Source: Candidatus Omnitrophota bacterium
GTDB lineage: Bacteria > Omnitrophota > Gorgyraeia > Duberdicusellales > 4484-171
NCBI GenBank assembly: GCA_023227945.1
Contig: JALOCC010000051.1
Location: forward strand, 1-14,198
DNA length: 14,198 nt
Direction of reading: 5' to 3'
The position numbers and the translations under genes are program-made. The notes under the pieces are model-generated. The model worked only from the letters and a program-made list of their open reading frames with translations. It had not been told where the DNA came from and searched no databases. Shown here one piece after another: positions 1 through 6,633 of this stretch. Each line of letters begins with the position of its first letter. Position 1 is the stretch's first letter.

Positions 1-2034
1 GATATTTAAACTCTGGGCTAATTCCTGTTGCTGTTTTTCCTCGCGCGGTACAAATTCATGAAGCGGCGGGTCTAACAAGCGTATAGTTACAGGAAAGCCT
101 TTCATTGCTTCAAGCGTTTGTTTTATATCTGCTTTTGCGAAGGGAAATAGTTCAGAAAGTGCATGTTTTCTTTCTTCTATTGTTTTTGAGATTATCATTT
201 TACGTAATAGAAATAGCGGCTTTTCTGCGCCTTTGCCGTAGAACATGTGTTCAGTCCTAAAAAGCCCGATACCTTCTGCGCCGAAAGACCTTGCCTTTTG
301 AGCGTCAGCCGGAGTGTCGGCATTTGCTCGGATTTTTAAGCGCCTGAATAAATCGCACATTTTTAAAAACTCCGAGAGGAGTTTATTTTCTTCGGAAGCG
401 TCCATCATTCTAAGTTGTCCGGCATAAACGTTTCCTTTTGTTCCGTTTAGGGTAAGCCACTGGCCTTCCTTAAATATTTTGTCGCCAGCCTTTAGTGTTT
501 TTGTGTTGTAATCTATATGAAGTCCGCCGCAGCCGACTATGCAGCATTTTCCCCAACCTCTCGCTACCAATGCGGCGTGTGATGTCATACCGCCTCGGGC
601 TGTAAGTATGCATTGCGCGGCGCGCATTCCTTCTACGTCTTCAGGGTTTGTTTCTTCGCGCACAAGAACTACCTTTTTACCTTCTTTCGCCCACTTTACT
701 GCCTCATTTGCGCTAAAAACAATCATTCCGTTAGCGCCTCCTGGGCCGGCAGGAAGTCCTTTCGCGATAGGCTTATTCGTTAATTCTTCTTTAGGGTCAA
801 TTATCGGATGAAGTAATTCGTCTAATTGCGAAGGCGTAACTCTCATTACAGCTTCTTCTTTTTTAATGAGTTTTTCCTTGACCATATCGGTTGCCATCTT
901 TATTGCCGCGGGGCCGTTACGTTTTCCTACGCGGCATTGAAGCATGTAGAGTATTCCTTTCTCAATTGTAAATTCTATGTCAAGCATATCGCGATAATGC
1001 TTCTCAAGCCTGTTTCGTATGTCTACAAGTTCTTTGTAAAGTTTTGGCATACCTTTTTCAAGGCTGACCAGCTCTTTGTTGTGTTCGCTTTTTGAATATT
1101 CATTTACGGGAGCAGGCGTACGTATTCCGGCAACCACGTCTTCTCCCTGCGCGTCAATAAGATATTCGCCATAGAACTTGTTCTCACCGTTGCCGGGATT
1201 TCTGGTAAACGCGACTCCGGTTGCGCTTGTCTCTCCCATATTGCCGAAAACCATTGATTGCACGTTTACTGCTGTTCCCCATTCATCAGGAATATTTTCG
1301 ATTCTTCTGTAGGATATGGCTCTTTTTCCGTTCCAGGAAAGAAATACCGCAGAAATTCCGCCCCATAACTGTTGTTCCGGGTCATCGGGAAATTCTTTTT
1401 TAAGAACTTCTTTAATCCTGACTTTAAATAAAGAGCAAAGTTTTTTAAGATCGGCAGCAGATAATTCGGTATCGTTAGCAACGCGTCTTTCTTTCTTCAT
1501 CGCCGCCATTATCTTTTCAAGCTGCTTTCTGATGCCGGCTTCATCACCTTCGGGTTCAATTCCTGCAGCTTTTTCCATTACAACGTCAGAATACATCATA
1601 ATCAGCCTGCGGTATGCATCATATACAAAGCGTTCATTTTTTGTTAGTTTAATTAAGGCAGGAATGGTTTTTTCGGTAAGGCCTACGTTTAAAACCGTTT
1701 CCATCATTCCCGGCATTGATTTTCTTGCGCCGGAACGTACCGATACAAGCAATGGGTTGGTTTGGCTTCCAAACTGTTTGCCCATTATTGTTTCTACTCT
1801 TTTTAAAGCTTTCTCTACATCTTCCTTGAGCCCCTTAGGATAAGTACGTTTGTTTTCGTAATAATATGTACAAATTTCCGTTGTTAGGGTAAAACCCGGA
1901 GGTACTGGCAAGCGCAAATCTTTGTGCCCAGCCATTTCAGCAAGGTTTGCACCTTTGCCGCCCAAAAGATTTTTCATACTTTCATTTCCATCGGCCTTGC
2001 CTCCTCCAAAAGAATAAACATACTTCTTCGCCAT
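1..2034 (-). CDS. ppdK: Pyruvate, phosphate dikinase (C-terminus cut by window edge)
   Basis: Catalyses the reversible interconversion of ATP, phosphate and pyruvate with AMP, PPi and PEP in the cytoplasm, in PPi-linked glycolysis or gluconeogenesis. I translated 678 codons that stay open to base 1. The N-terminal ATP-grasp domain shows NLLGGKGANLAEM and SVRSGARKSMPGMM near residues 20-120 and YGEYLIDAQGEDVVAGIRTP near 300. The swivelling phosphohistidine domain has GGMTSHAALVARG, with the catalytic histidine at codon 486 (bases 577-579). The start of the PEP/pyruvate TIM barrel is present (GIGLFRTEHMFYG and RLLDPPLHEF). Roughly 220-230 residues, including the C-terminal catalytic cysteine region, lie outside the window. 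The ATG at 2034 is supported by a strong ribosome binding site. The gene follows glyS by 20 bases and is probably co-transcribed with it. The N-terminal half carries about 30 more residues than the clostridial enzyme, which is common variation in the family. Confidence 0.97.
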   Translation of the reverse strand, partial: MAKKYVYSFGGGKADGNESMKNLLGGKGANLAEMAGHKDLRLPVPPGFTLTTEICTYYYENKRTYPKGLKEDVEKALKRVETIMGKQFGSQTNPLLVSVRSGARKSMPGMMETVLNVGLTEKTIPALIKLTKNERFVYDAYRRLIMMYSDVVMEKAAGIEPEGDEAGIRKQLEKIMAAMKKERRVANDTELSAADLKKLCSLFKVRIKEVLKKEFPDDPEQQLWGGISAVFLSWNGKRAISYRRIENIPDEWGTAVNVQSMVFGNMGETSATGVAFTRNPGNGENKFYGEYLIDAQGEDVVAGIRTPAPVNEYSKSEHNKELVSLEKGMPKLYKELVDIRNRLEKHYRDMLDIEFTIEKGILYMLQCRVGKRNGPAAIKMATDMVKEKLIKKEEAVMRVTPSQLDELLHPIIDPKEELTNKPIAKGLPAGPGGANGMIVFSANEAVKWAKEGKKVVLVREETNPEDVEGMRAAQCILTARGGMTSHAALVARGWGKCCIVGCGGLHIDYNTKTLKAGDKIFKEGQWLTLNGTKGNVYAGQLRMMDASEENKLLSEFLKMCDLFRRLKIRANADTPADAQKARSFGAEGIGLFRTEHMFYGKGAEKPLFLLRKMIISKTIEERKHALSELFPFAKADIKQTLEAMKGFPVTIRLLDPPLHEFVPREEKQQQELAQSLNI

Positions 2035-2041
2035 GATGCTG

Positions 2042-2048
2042 CCTCCTT
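2042..2048 (-). promoter_or_regulatory. Shine-Dalgarno site of ppdK
   Basis: The minus strand reads AAGGAGG seven bases before the ATG at 2034. It is the strongest ribosome binding site I noticed in the window and fixes the ppdK start. It lies in the 20-base gap after glyS, so ppdK can be translated independently on the shared transcript. Confidence 0.85.
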
Positions 2049-2054
2049 TAGTTT

Positions 2055-3386
2055 CTATTTTATTTTTGCTTCGATATATTCCAGAATCTTTTCAATACCT
2101 ATTCGTTCCTGTTTCATTGTGTCCCTGTCTCTGATTGTAACTTTACTATCGGTGAGGCTTTCGACATCGACAGTTATGCAGAAAGGTGTTCCGATTTCAT
2201 CCTGTCGACGGTATAATTTCCCTATTGCGCCGGTATCGTCATAAGTAGCAGGGAATTTATCTTTTATATCATAAAAAATTTTTTTTGCAAGCTCAACCAG
2301 TTCCGGTTTATTTTTTAAAAGCGGAAAAATTGCCGCGTAATTAGAAGCAAGGCTCGGTTTAAGTTTAAGTACCACTCTTGTTTTCCCATTTACTTCTTCT
2401 TCATGGTAAGCATCAGAAATTACGGCAAAAAATGTCCTGTCTACCCCTGCAGATGGTTCTATAACATAGGGAATAAATTTTTCTTTTGTGGCTTCGTCAA
2501 AATAGCTATGGTCTTTTTTGCTTACGCGCGCGTGTTCGGTTAAATCGAAATTTCCCCTGTTGGCGATACCTTCAAGCTCGCTCCAGCCAAAGGGAAAGTT
2601 ATATTCAATATCTGTGCAGCTTTTAGCATAGTGTGCGAGCTCATCTTTTTCGTGCTCGCGCAGCCTTAAGTTTTCCTTCCTAATTCCAAGTTTCGAAGTG
2701 TAAAAATCAAACCGTTCCTTCACCCAATATTCGTACGCTTTAGCTGCGTCTTGTGGCTTTACGAAATATTCTATTTCCATCTGTTCAAATTCTTTCATTC
2801 TGAAAATAAAGCTTCCGGTCGTAACTTCGTTCCTGAATGCTTTTCCTATTTGAGCAATGCCAAAGGGAAGTTTCTTGTGGGTTGAATTCAATACATTTAT
2901 AAAGTTTGTAAATATGCCTTGAGCAGTTTCCGGCCGCAGATACCCGTAGTTCGGTTCATCTTCGGTTGCGCTTACGTTTGTCTTGAGCATCAGGTTAAAT
3001 TTGCGGGGTTTGTGTTTAGTGCTATCTATATCACTTTTGCATTCCGCGCAGCGGTATAGATTTTCATTTATTTTTTCAAGTTTATCTATGCGAAATCGCT
3101 TTTTGCATTTAGGGCAATCAACCAATGAATCAGTGAACCCTTCTAAGTGACCGGAAGCCTTAAAGACATCTTCATGCATTATTATGCTGCTATCCAACCC
3201 CAGGATGTCTTCTTTCTTTTCTACGTAAGTATCCCACCAGATATCTTTAATGCGTTTTTTAAGCCTGGCGCCTAAAGGCCCGTAGTCCCAGAAGCTTCCC
3301 AGCCCGCCGTATATTTCCGAGCCTCCAAAAACAAAGCTACGCCTTCTGCACAGAGATACTATTTTTGATAATCTATCTTCAGCCAT
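2055..3386 (-). CDS. glyS: Glycyl-tRNA synthetase, alpha2 type
   Basis: A class II aminoacyl-tRNA synthetase that charges tRNA-Gly, in the single-chain homodimeric form (often called glyQS or glyS). From the chosen ATG it is 443 residues. The N-terminus has SEIYGGLGSFWDYGPLG (23-39). A zinc-ribbon-like insertion has C91/C94 and C113/C116. RPETAQG is at 151-157, motif 2 FRNE at 184-187, and motif 3 EPSAGVDR at 310-317. The anticodon-binding domain runs from about 335 to the end. The frame stays open upstream to a TTG at 3479, but those 31 residues (KARPWINKGAGRC...) match nothing I know in the family and are translated from two hairpins. The family N-terminus aligns from MAEDRLSKIV, so I place the start at 3386. 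No good Shine-Dalgarno sits directly before this ATG; the nearest, AAAGGAG, is 41 bases upstream across a hairpin. Confidence 0.95.
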   Translation of the reverse strand: MAEDRLSKIVSLCRRRSFVFGGSEIYGGLGSFWDYGPLGARLKKRIKDIWWDTYVEKKEDILGLDSSIIMHEDVFKASGHLEGFTDSLVDCPKCKKRFRIDKLEKINENLYRCAECKSDIDSTKHKPRKFNLMLKTNVSATEDEPNYGYLRPETAQGIFTNFINVLNSTHKKLPFGIAQIGKAFRNEVTTGSFIFRMKEFEQMEIEYFVKPQDAAKAYEYWVKERFDFYTSKLGIRKENLRLREHEKDELAHYAKSCTDIEYNFPFGWSELEGIANRGNFDLTEHARVSKKDHSYFDEATKEKFIPYVIEPSAGVDRTFFAVISDAYHEEEVNGKTRVVLKLKPSLASNYAAIFPLLKNKPELVELAKKIFYDIKDKFPATYDDTGAIGKLYRRQDEIGTPFCITVDVESLTDSKVTIRDRDTMKQERIGIEKILEYIEAKIK

Positions 3387-3420
3387 ATATACTGGAGCCC
3401 CAAGTGTATCCTTGGGGCAA
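3379..3420 (-). other. Possible 13-codon leader ORF overlapping the glyS start
   Basis: A TTG at 3420 lies seven bases after AAAGGAG (3428-3434). It opens a short frame reading MPQGYTWGSSIYG (if TTG initiates as Met) and then TGA at 3379-3381. The stop overlaps the first codons of glyS in another frame. Three of the 13 codons are glycine. The spacing fits translational coupling or a glycine-sensing leader peptide, but so short a frame could arise by chance, and no comparative support is available here. Confidence 0.25.
3397..3418 (-). promoter_or_regulatory. Hairpin just upstream of glyS start codon
   Basis: A perfect 8-bp inverted repeat, GCCCCAAG / CTTGGGGC, with a six-base loop. On the mRNA it ends ten bases before the glyS ATG and begins nine bases after the only clear Shine-Dalgarno sequence. 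No U-run follows, so it is not an intrinsic terminator. A role in controlling translation initiation is inference. Confidence 0.5.
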
Positions 3421-3427
3421 CGTCCCG

Positions 3428-3434
3428 CTCCTTT
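3428..3434 (-). promoter_or_regulatory. Isolated Shine-Dalgarno sequence in glyS leader
   Basis: AAAGGAG on the minus strand lies between the two leader hairpins. It is 41 bases before the glyS ATG, too far for normal initiation there, and seven bases before a TTG that opens a short frame. It may serve the short leader frame, or serve glyS after the intervening hairpin folds, although that still leaves a 19-base spacer. Confidence 0.45.
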
Positions 3435-3440
3435 ATTTAT

Positions 3441-3468
3441 CCATGGGCGAGCCTTCGGCAGCCCATGG
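3441..3468 (-). promoter_or_regulatory. Large hairpin in glyS leader
   Basis: A perfect 8-bp inverted repeat, CCATGGGC / GCCCATGG, encloses a 12-base centre that can itself pair as GCC-GAA-GGC. On the mRNA it would lie about 60-85 bases after the predicted transcription start. It is not followed by a U-run in either direction. It could be a regulatory RNA element or a small repeat; I see no second copy in the window. Confidence 0.5.
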
Positions 3469-3532
3469 AATTTTAACAAGGGGATTAAAATATAAGAAAA
3501 TCAACGTAGTTGCTTTTATTTACGAATTATAT

Positions 3533-3561
3533 ATTATACAACAAAAAAGTATTTTTTTAAG
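3533..3561 (-). promoter_or_regulatory. Candidate sigma70-type promoter for glyS-ppdK
   Basis: A perfect TATAAT -10 hexamer lies at 3533-3538. A weak -35 candidate, CTTAAA at 3556-3561, matches the consensus at three of six positions with a 17-base spacer. Initiation near 3526 would give a leader of about 140 bases that carries both hairpins. The surroundings are very AT-rich, so a chance -10 match is possible. Confidence 0.4.
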
Positions 3562-3585
3562 AAAAATTTTAAGGTATTTTACCTT
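3562..3585 (-). terminator. Weak intrinsic-terminator-like hairpin after M48 remnant
   Basis: On the minus strand AAGGTA-AAA-TACCTT forms a 6-bp stem, followed by AAAATTTTT. It lies 11 bases past the M48 stop codon, where the long gene string should end. The stem has only two G-C pairs and the T-run starts four bases after it, so efficiency is doubtful. Confidence 0.35.
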
Positions 3586-3595
3586 CGATCTTCTT

Positions 3596-4323
3596 TTATA
3601 GTTGCTTAATCCGTTCTTGTGTCAAAGGATGAGTCCGTAAAAAAACTAACCCTAAGTTAGACCCCCTCCTCTTTTTCTAAGCTATTTAAGGCATTTATAG
3701 AGGCATATGGATGTAGCCTGCATTAGCTAAGTATTTTAGCCCCAACGAGTCTGCTAAAAGCTCGTCCTGGCGTGAATACCCCGAAGATACAACGTTAAAC
3801 GCTATGCCCATTGCCTGTTGCGTTGATGCGCAATCGGGGTTATCCAGCGCTATACTGGTAAGTATATTAAATCCTAAAGCGACCTGGAGTTTTTTTATCG
3901 AATGCCGTGTAGCGATATGGTCTATTTCGTGCCCTAGAACAAATGCAAGTTCGTCTTCATTTAATTTATCGAGCAGGCCTTTATTTATAAAAATATAGCC
4001 GCCTGGTACAGCAAAGGCATTTATTTTTTTGTCATCAAGTATATAAAAATAATACGGTAAATTATTCTTGTCGCTTTTGGCGGCGACTTTCTTTCCGATG
4101 CGATTTACATATTCTGAAAGATTTGCATCTTTTACGGTTTTATTTCTTGCAGAATCTCTTTCGTCATATTTTTTCCTATGGCGATTTCTGTTTTTTCATC
4201 AATAAAATAAGTTTCGTGCTTTTACGTGGCAGGATTATAGATAGTAACGCAGCCTGCCAGAAATAGAACAGGCAGCAAAACGCTCCAGCCTAGCTTGTGA
4301 AAGATTAACAAGCTATTCCACAT
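3596..4323 (-). pseudogene. M48 family metallopeptidase lipoprotein, disrupted
   Basis: Remnant of an envelope-anchored zinc peptidase (M48, about 243 residues if repaired). The ATG at 4323 starts a lipoprotein signal peptide ending LFLAGC (Cys25) and overlaps the upstream gene by 11 bases. The body keeps KTEIAIGKNM, YVNRIGKKV, AVPGGYIFINKGLL, the zinc motif HEIDH (bases 3917-3931, in LGHEIDHIATRH), SRQDELLADSLGLKYLA with the third zinc ligand, and a C-terminal LRTHPLTQERIKQL ending at TAA 3596-3598. Four lesions break it: an in-frame TAA at codon 34 (4222-4224), a missing base in an A-run at 4138-4141, a missing base near 3710-3713, and an extra G in the run at 3662-3666. The last two shifts restore the frame. 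With this many lesions no full-length product is expected. Three of the four are single-base indels, two of them in homopolymers, so sequencing error must be excluded. Confidence 0.85.
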
Positions 4324-5101
4324 TACGTATTGATATCTCTTCAGGCGAGCTTACTATTATTTGTGCGGTTTGTTTGTAACGGCGTATCCTTCCGCTGACT
4401 TCTATTACCTTTTCTCTATAATAGTTAACAGGGTCTATATTTTTTTGATAAAAATATTTCAAAGAATTATTAAATATCATTACCTTAAAAGGCGATTCAC
4501 GACTCGTCTCCAAAGTTAAAAGTATACCGTTTTTTGTGCGCCGGCCGCTTACTATTTTTCCTTTTACAGTACGTATCTGGTTTGTATGGTTAATTGCTTT
4601 ATCTGCGGTGATAGTTTCGTAGACTCCCCACATTCCTTTCAGGTTTTGACGCGCATTTTTTTGCGATTTTATAAAAATATCTACATATTTTATATTAGGC
4701 GGGATTGTGTAGGTAACAGCAACGCCTTCTTCTACCAGTTTTGCATTTACTAATGTATTTTCGATAAAACAGTAGCCCAGCAATCGTTTGTATTTATCGG
4801 TTTTTTCTATGTCAAACTCGATGCGTACTATTTTATTTTTTACAAGTTTTTCGTTAAGCCTTTTCGCTTCCAGCGAAAAGGGCTGCGGATTATAGATAAA
4901 GCGGTTATTTTGTTTTATTTTTATTTCCGGGGTGTCGATGCCTATGTAACGAAGAGTTTCTCCGTTCTCAAGCCTCACCGTATCACCGTCAATTACCCGA
5001 GTTACACGTATGTGCGAGTAATCATAACTTGGAACGCAAGAGCATAAAATGGTTAAGAAAAGCCCGGACAGGATTTTGTTTAAAATTTTTGATTTATTCA
5101 C
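4313..5101 (-). CDS. Staphylococcal-nuclease-like lipoprotein (thermonuclease family)
   Basis: A predicted exported, lipid-anchored nuclease of 262 residues. The start is GTG at 5101, overlapping the TGA of the preceding gene (GTGA). A signal peptide ends LTILCSC, with Cys22 as the lipidated residue. The SNase OB-fold domain spans about 31-165, and its catalytic set appears complete: D38 and D40 in VIDGDTV, R51, D56 and E59 in IDTPE, and R106 in DKYKRLLGY. Residues about 175-262 form a second small domain (VKGKIVSGRR..., VIEVSGRIRRYK) that looks like another OB fold; I do not recognise it. Known relatives cleave DNA or RNA with Ca2+. Its target here is unknown. It sits between two other lipoprotein genes downstream of the hydrogenase genes, which suggests an envelope role unrelated to hydrogenase catalysis. 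Confidence 0.85.
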   Translation of the reverse strand: MNKSKILNKILSGLFLTILCSCVPSYDYSHIRVTRVIDGDTVRLENGETLRYIGIDTPEIKIKQNNRFIYNPQPFSLEAKRLNEKLVKNKIVRIEFDIEKTDKYKRLLGYCFIENTLVNAKLVEEGVAVTYTIPPNIKYVDIFIKSQKNARQNLKGMWGVYETITADKAINHTNQIRTVKGKIVSGRRTKNGILLTLETSRESPFKVMIFNNSLKYFYQKNIDPVNYYREKVIEVSGRIRRYKQTAQIIVSSPEEISIRNVE

Positions 5102-5517
5102 TCTAAGTCTTGTACGATTTTAACGAAAATCTTTTGTGCGAATTGCGGTTTTGGAAGAAGATATTTACGCGCAGAAATTTTTAATTTTTGCATTGACGAG
5201 TTTATTGTATCTATTTTAATGGTTACGTCATTATCGGATACGGTTGCTTTTATCAGTCCTTTGGATTCATTTGAAGTCAATATTTTAGGTTTTAAATTCT
5301 GTAATTTATCCATGGAAACATCCCAAAGAGTGCGGTAATCGCATTTTACCTCCCCAATTGCCGAATCATTGCTTAGGGTGTATCCTGCAACTACACCTGT
5401 TCCCACCAGAACTGGAACACATGCGTTAACCGCAAATAAAGAACAAACTATGATGCTTAAATAAATAATTCTTATAAAAGGGAAGTTTCTTTGGCGAGGT
5501 TTTCTTCGGAAAATCAT
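5098..5517 (-). CDS. DUF3568-like small lipoprotein
   Basis: A 139-residue protein of unknown function. The N-terminus is basic (MIFRRKPRQRNFPF), followed by a hydrophobic stretch and a lipobox-like VNAC with Cys33, so it is probably a lipoprotein. The mature start VPVLVGTGVVAGYTLSNDSAIGEV followed by YRTLWDVSMDKL resembles the DUF3568 family, whose members are short lipoproteins with a glycine-rich segment and a compact alpha/beta domain. I chose the ATG at 5517, seven bases past the upstream gene; a TTG at 5553 would add 12 residues inside that gene. Neither start has a clear Shine-Dalgarno. It overlaps the nuclease gene by GTGA, so the two are translationally coupled. Asn at lipobox position -2 is unusual. 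The family assignment is from memory and should be searched. Confidence 0.7.
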   Translation of the reverse strand: MIFRRKPRQRNFPFIRIIYLSIIVCSLFAVNACVPVLVGTGVVAGYTLSNDSAIGEVKCDYRTLWDVSMDKLQNLKPKILTSNESKGLIKATVSDNDVTIKIDTINSSMQKLKISARKYLLPKPQFAQKIFVKIVQDLE

Positions 5518-5521
5518 TTTT

Positions 5522-6619
5522 TTAATTACAATCGGCAGAAAAATGTTTTTCAAAAAAATTACCCAAAATTTGCAATTGTTTTTCGGCAGATTTGCTTAAA
5601 TTTTGGCCCAAGGAATAATCAAATCCGCTTATGGCAAGGAATAGTATATCAGAGCGGTTTACGTTTTGCAAGTATTCGAAAATTCGCGAAAGTGAGCCAT
5701 CATGGGTTAAATGTAATGGCAAATCTTTGATGCTATTTGGGCTGAAACAACCAAATGTTTGCGGGCTGGATAGTGTGGCGCAATCAATAAAAATAATAAG
5801 ATCAGCTTTCTCTTTTGCTATTTTGCCCAAGTAATTTTCAACCATTCGGCCTGTGTTTATAGTTTTTAAATGGGTTTTGTTTTTGATTCTTTCTGTTAAG
5901 TATATACCCACGCCATCATCAGACTTATCCGTGTTTCCTATGCCCACAATAAGTGTTTTTTTGTGCCTTAAGATTTCATTCTTCAGCATTTTAAACGCTG
6001 TTTTTTCTTCCTCGGTAGGAATTGTGATATTATGATGGTTAAGTTCAGCCAATAATTCGTTAAACCCTGTAAAATTAATGCATTTAAGGTTAAGTTCTTT
6101 TGCTTCACATATAAGATCCGGCCGGTCATCTACATAAATAATGTCTTCATATTTGTAGCCACTTTTATCTTTAAGCTGCTGGTAAATTTCTTTTTCCGGC
6201 TTTAATGATTTTACTTTATATGAAAGTATGAGTTCGTCGAAAAATGAAAATACATTAGGGTAATTTTTATGAAGGTATTCGAAATGAAGCTCGTTTATAT
6301 TCGATATAAGATAAACAGGATAAATATAGCTTAGCTTTTCTATGAGGCTTGCAACGTCTTTATTTAATGAAAAGATATCGCACCAGGTATCTATGAATTC
6401 TTCATAGGTTAATGATAGCTTGAATGCGTTTTTGAATTTTTCATAAAAATCGCGCGTGCTCACAAGGCCTTTCTCGAAGTCTTTGGCAAAATCATTAAAG
6501 AAAAGTTGATTGATTATTTCTTTCGGTTGTACTTTTATTTTGGTTTCAATTTTTCTTAATGCAATACCATAGTCGAAATCGAATAGAACTTTTCCGAGGT
6601 CAAACGCAAGGCATTTCAT
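5522..6619 (-). CDS. HAD-like phosphatase fused to hydrogenase maturation protease (HycI/HyaD family)
   Basis: A 365-residue two-domain protein with ATG at 6619 and GGAG eight bases before it. Residues 1 to about 195 form a HAD-superfamily domain of the YihX type: FDLGKVLFDFD with nucleophile Asp7 (the usual second Asp is Gly9, as in YihX), motif II ISN at 105-107, Lys140 in SLKPEKEIY, and DD at 164-165. After a linker of about 25 residues, residues 220-365 match the endopeptidase that trims the C-terminus of [NiFe]-hydrogenase large subunits: VGIGNTDKSDDGVG (225-238), IDCA with Asp279, and LTHDGSLS with His306. The three expected nickel-contacting positions are therefore present. It lies 14 bases after the ferredoxin gene in the hydrogenase operon, whose large subunit carries a cleavable tail. 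The protease role is well supported. The HAD domain's substrate is unknown. Confidence 0.9.
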   Translation of the reverse strand: MKCLAFDLGKVLFDFDYGIALRKIETKIKVQPKEIINQLFFNDFAKDFEKGLVSTRDFYEKFKNAFKLSLTYEEFIDTWCDIFSLNKDVASLIEKLSYIYPVYLISNINELHFEYLHKNYPNVFSFFDELILSYKVKSLKPEKEIYQQLKDKSGYKYEDIIYVDDRPDLICEAKELNLKCINFTGFNELLAELNHHNITIPTEEEKTAFKMLKNEILRHKKTLIVGIGNTDKSDDGVGIYLTERIKNKTHLKTINTGRMVENYLGKIAKEKADLIIFIDCATLSSPQTFGCFSPNSIKDLPLHLTHDGSLSRIFEYLQNVNRSDILFLAISGFDYSLGQNLSKSAEKQLQILGNFFEKHFSADCN

Positions 6620-6633
6620 GTTTTTTACTCCGT

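Larger units (their letters stand above)
3387..3595. other. Intergenic region between M48 remnant and glyS
   Basis: These 209 bases separate the end of the hydrogenase/lipoprotein gene string from glyS. The part near the M48 remnant (3496-3595) is very AT-rich and holds a weak terminator-like hairpin and a plausible promoter. The part near glyS (3397-3468) is GC-richer and holds two strong hairpins and an isolated Shine-Dalgarno sequence. I see no tRNA and no canonical T-box antiterminator sequence. Confidence 0.7.

Noticed and set aside
1316..1843. A 175-codon open frame on the plus strand
   Set aside because: It lies antisense to ppdK, its translation resembles no family I know, and the minus strand here encodes conserved PPDK sequence.
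3387..3479. A 31-residue N-terminal extension of glycyl-tRNA synthetase from TTG 3479
   Set aside because: The extension is translated from the two hairpins, has no ribosome binding site and does not align with the family; the recognisable N-terminus begins at ATG 3386.
3387..3530. T-box riboswitch upstream of glyS
   Set aside because: I found no AGGGUGGNACCGCG-like antiterminator sequence and no terminator with a U-run before the gene, and the leader is shorter than usual T-boxes.
3596..4323. Programmed frameshifting in the M48 gene
   Set aside because: Three separate single-base shifts plus a nonsense codon cannot be explained by one programmed event, and I see no slippery heptamer with a following structure.
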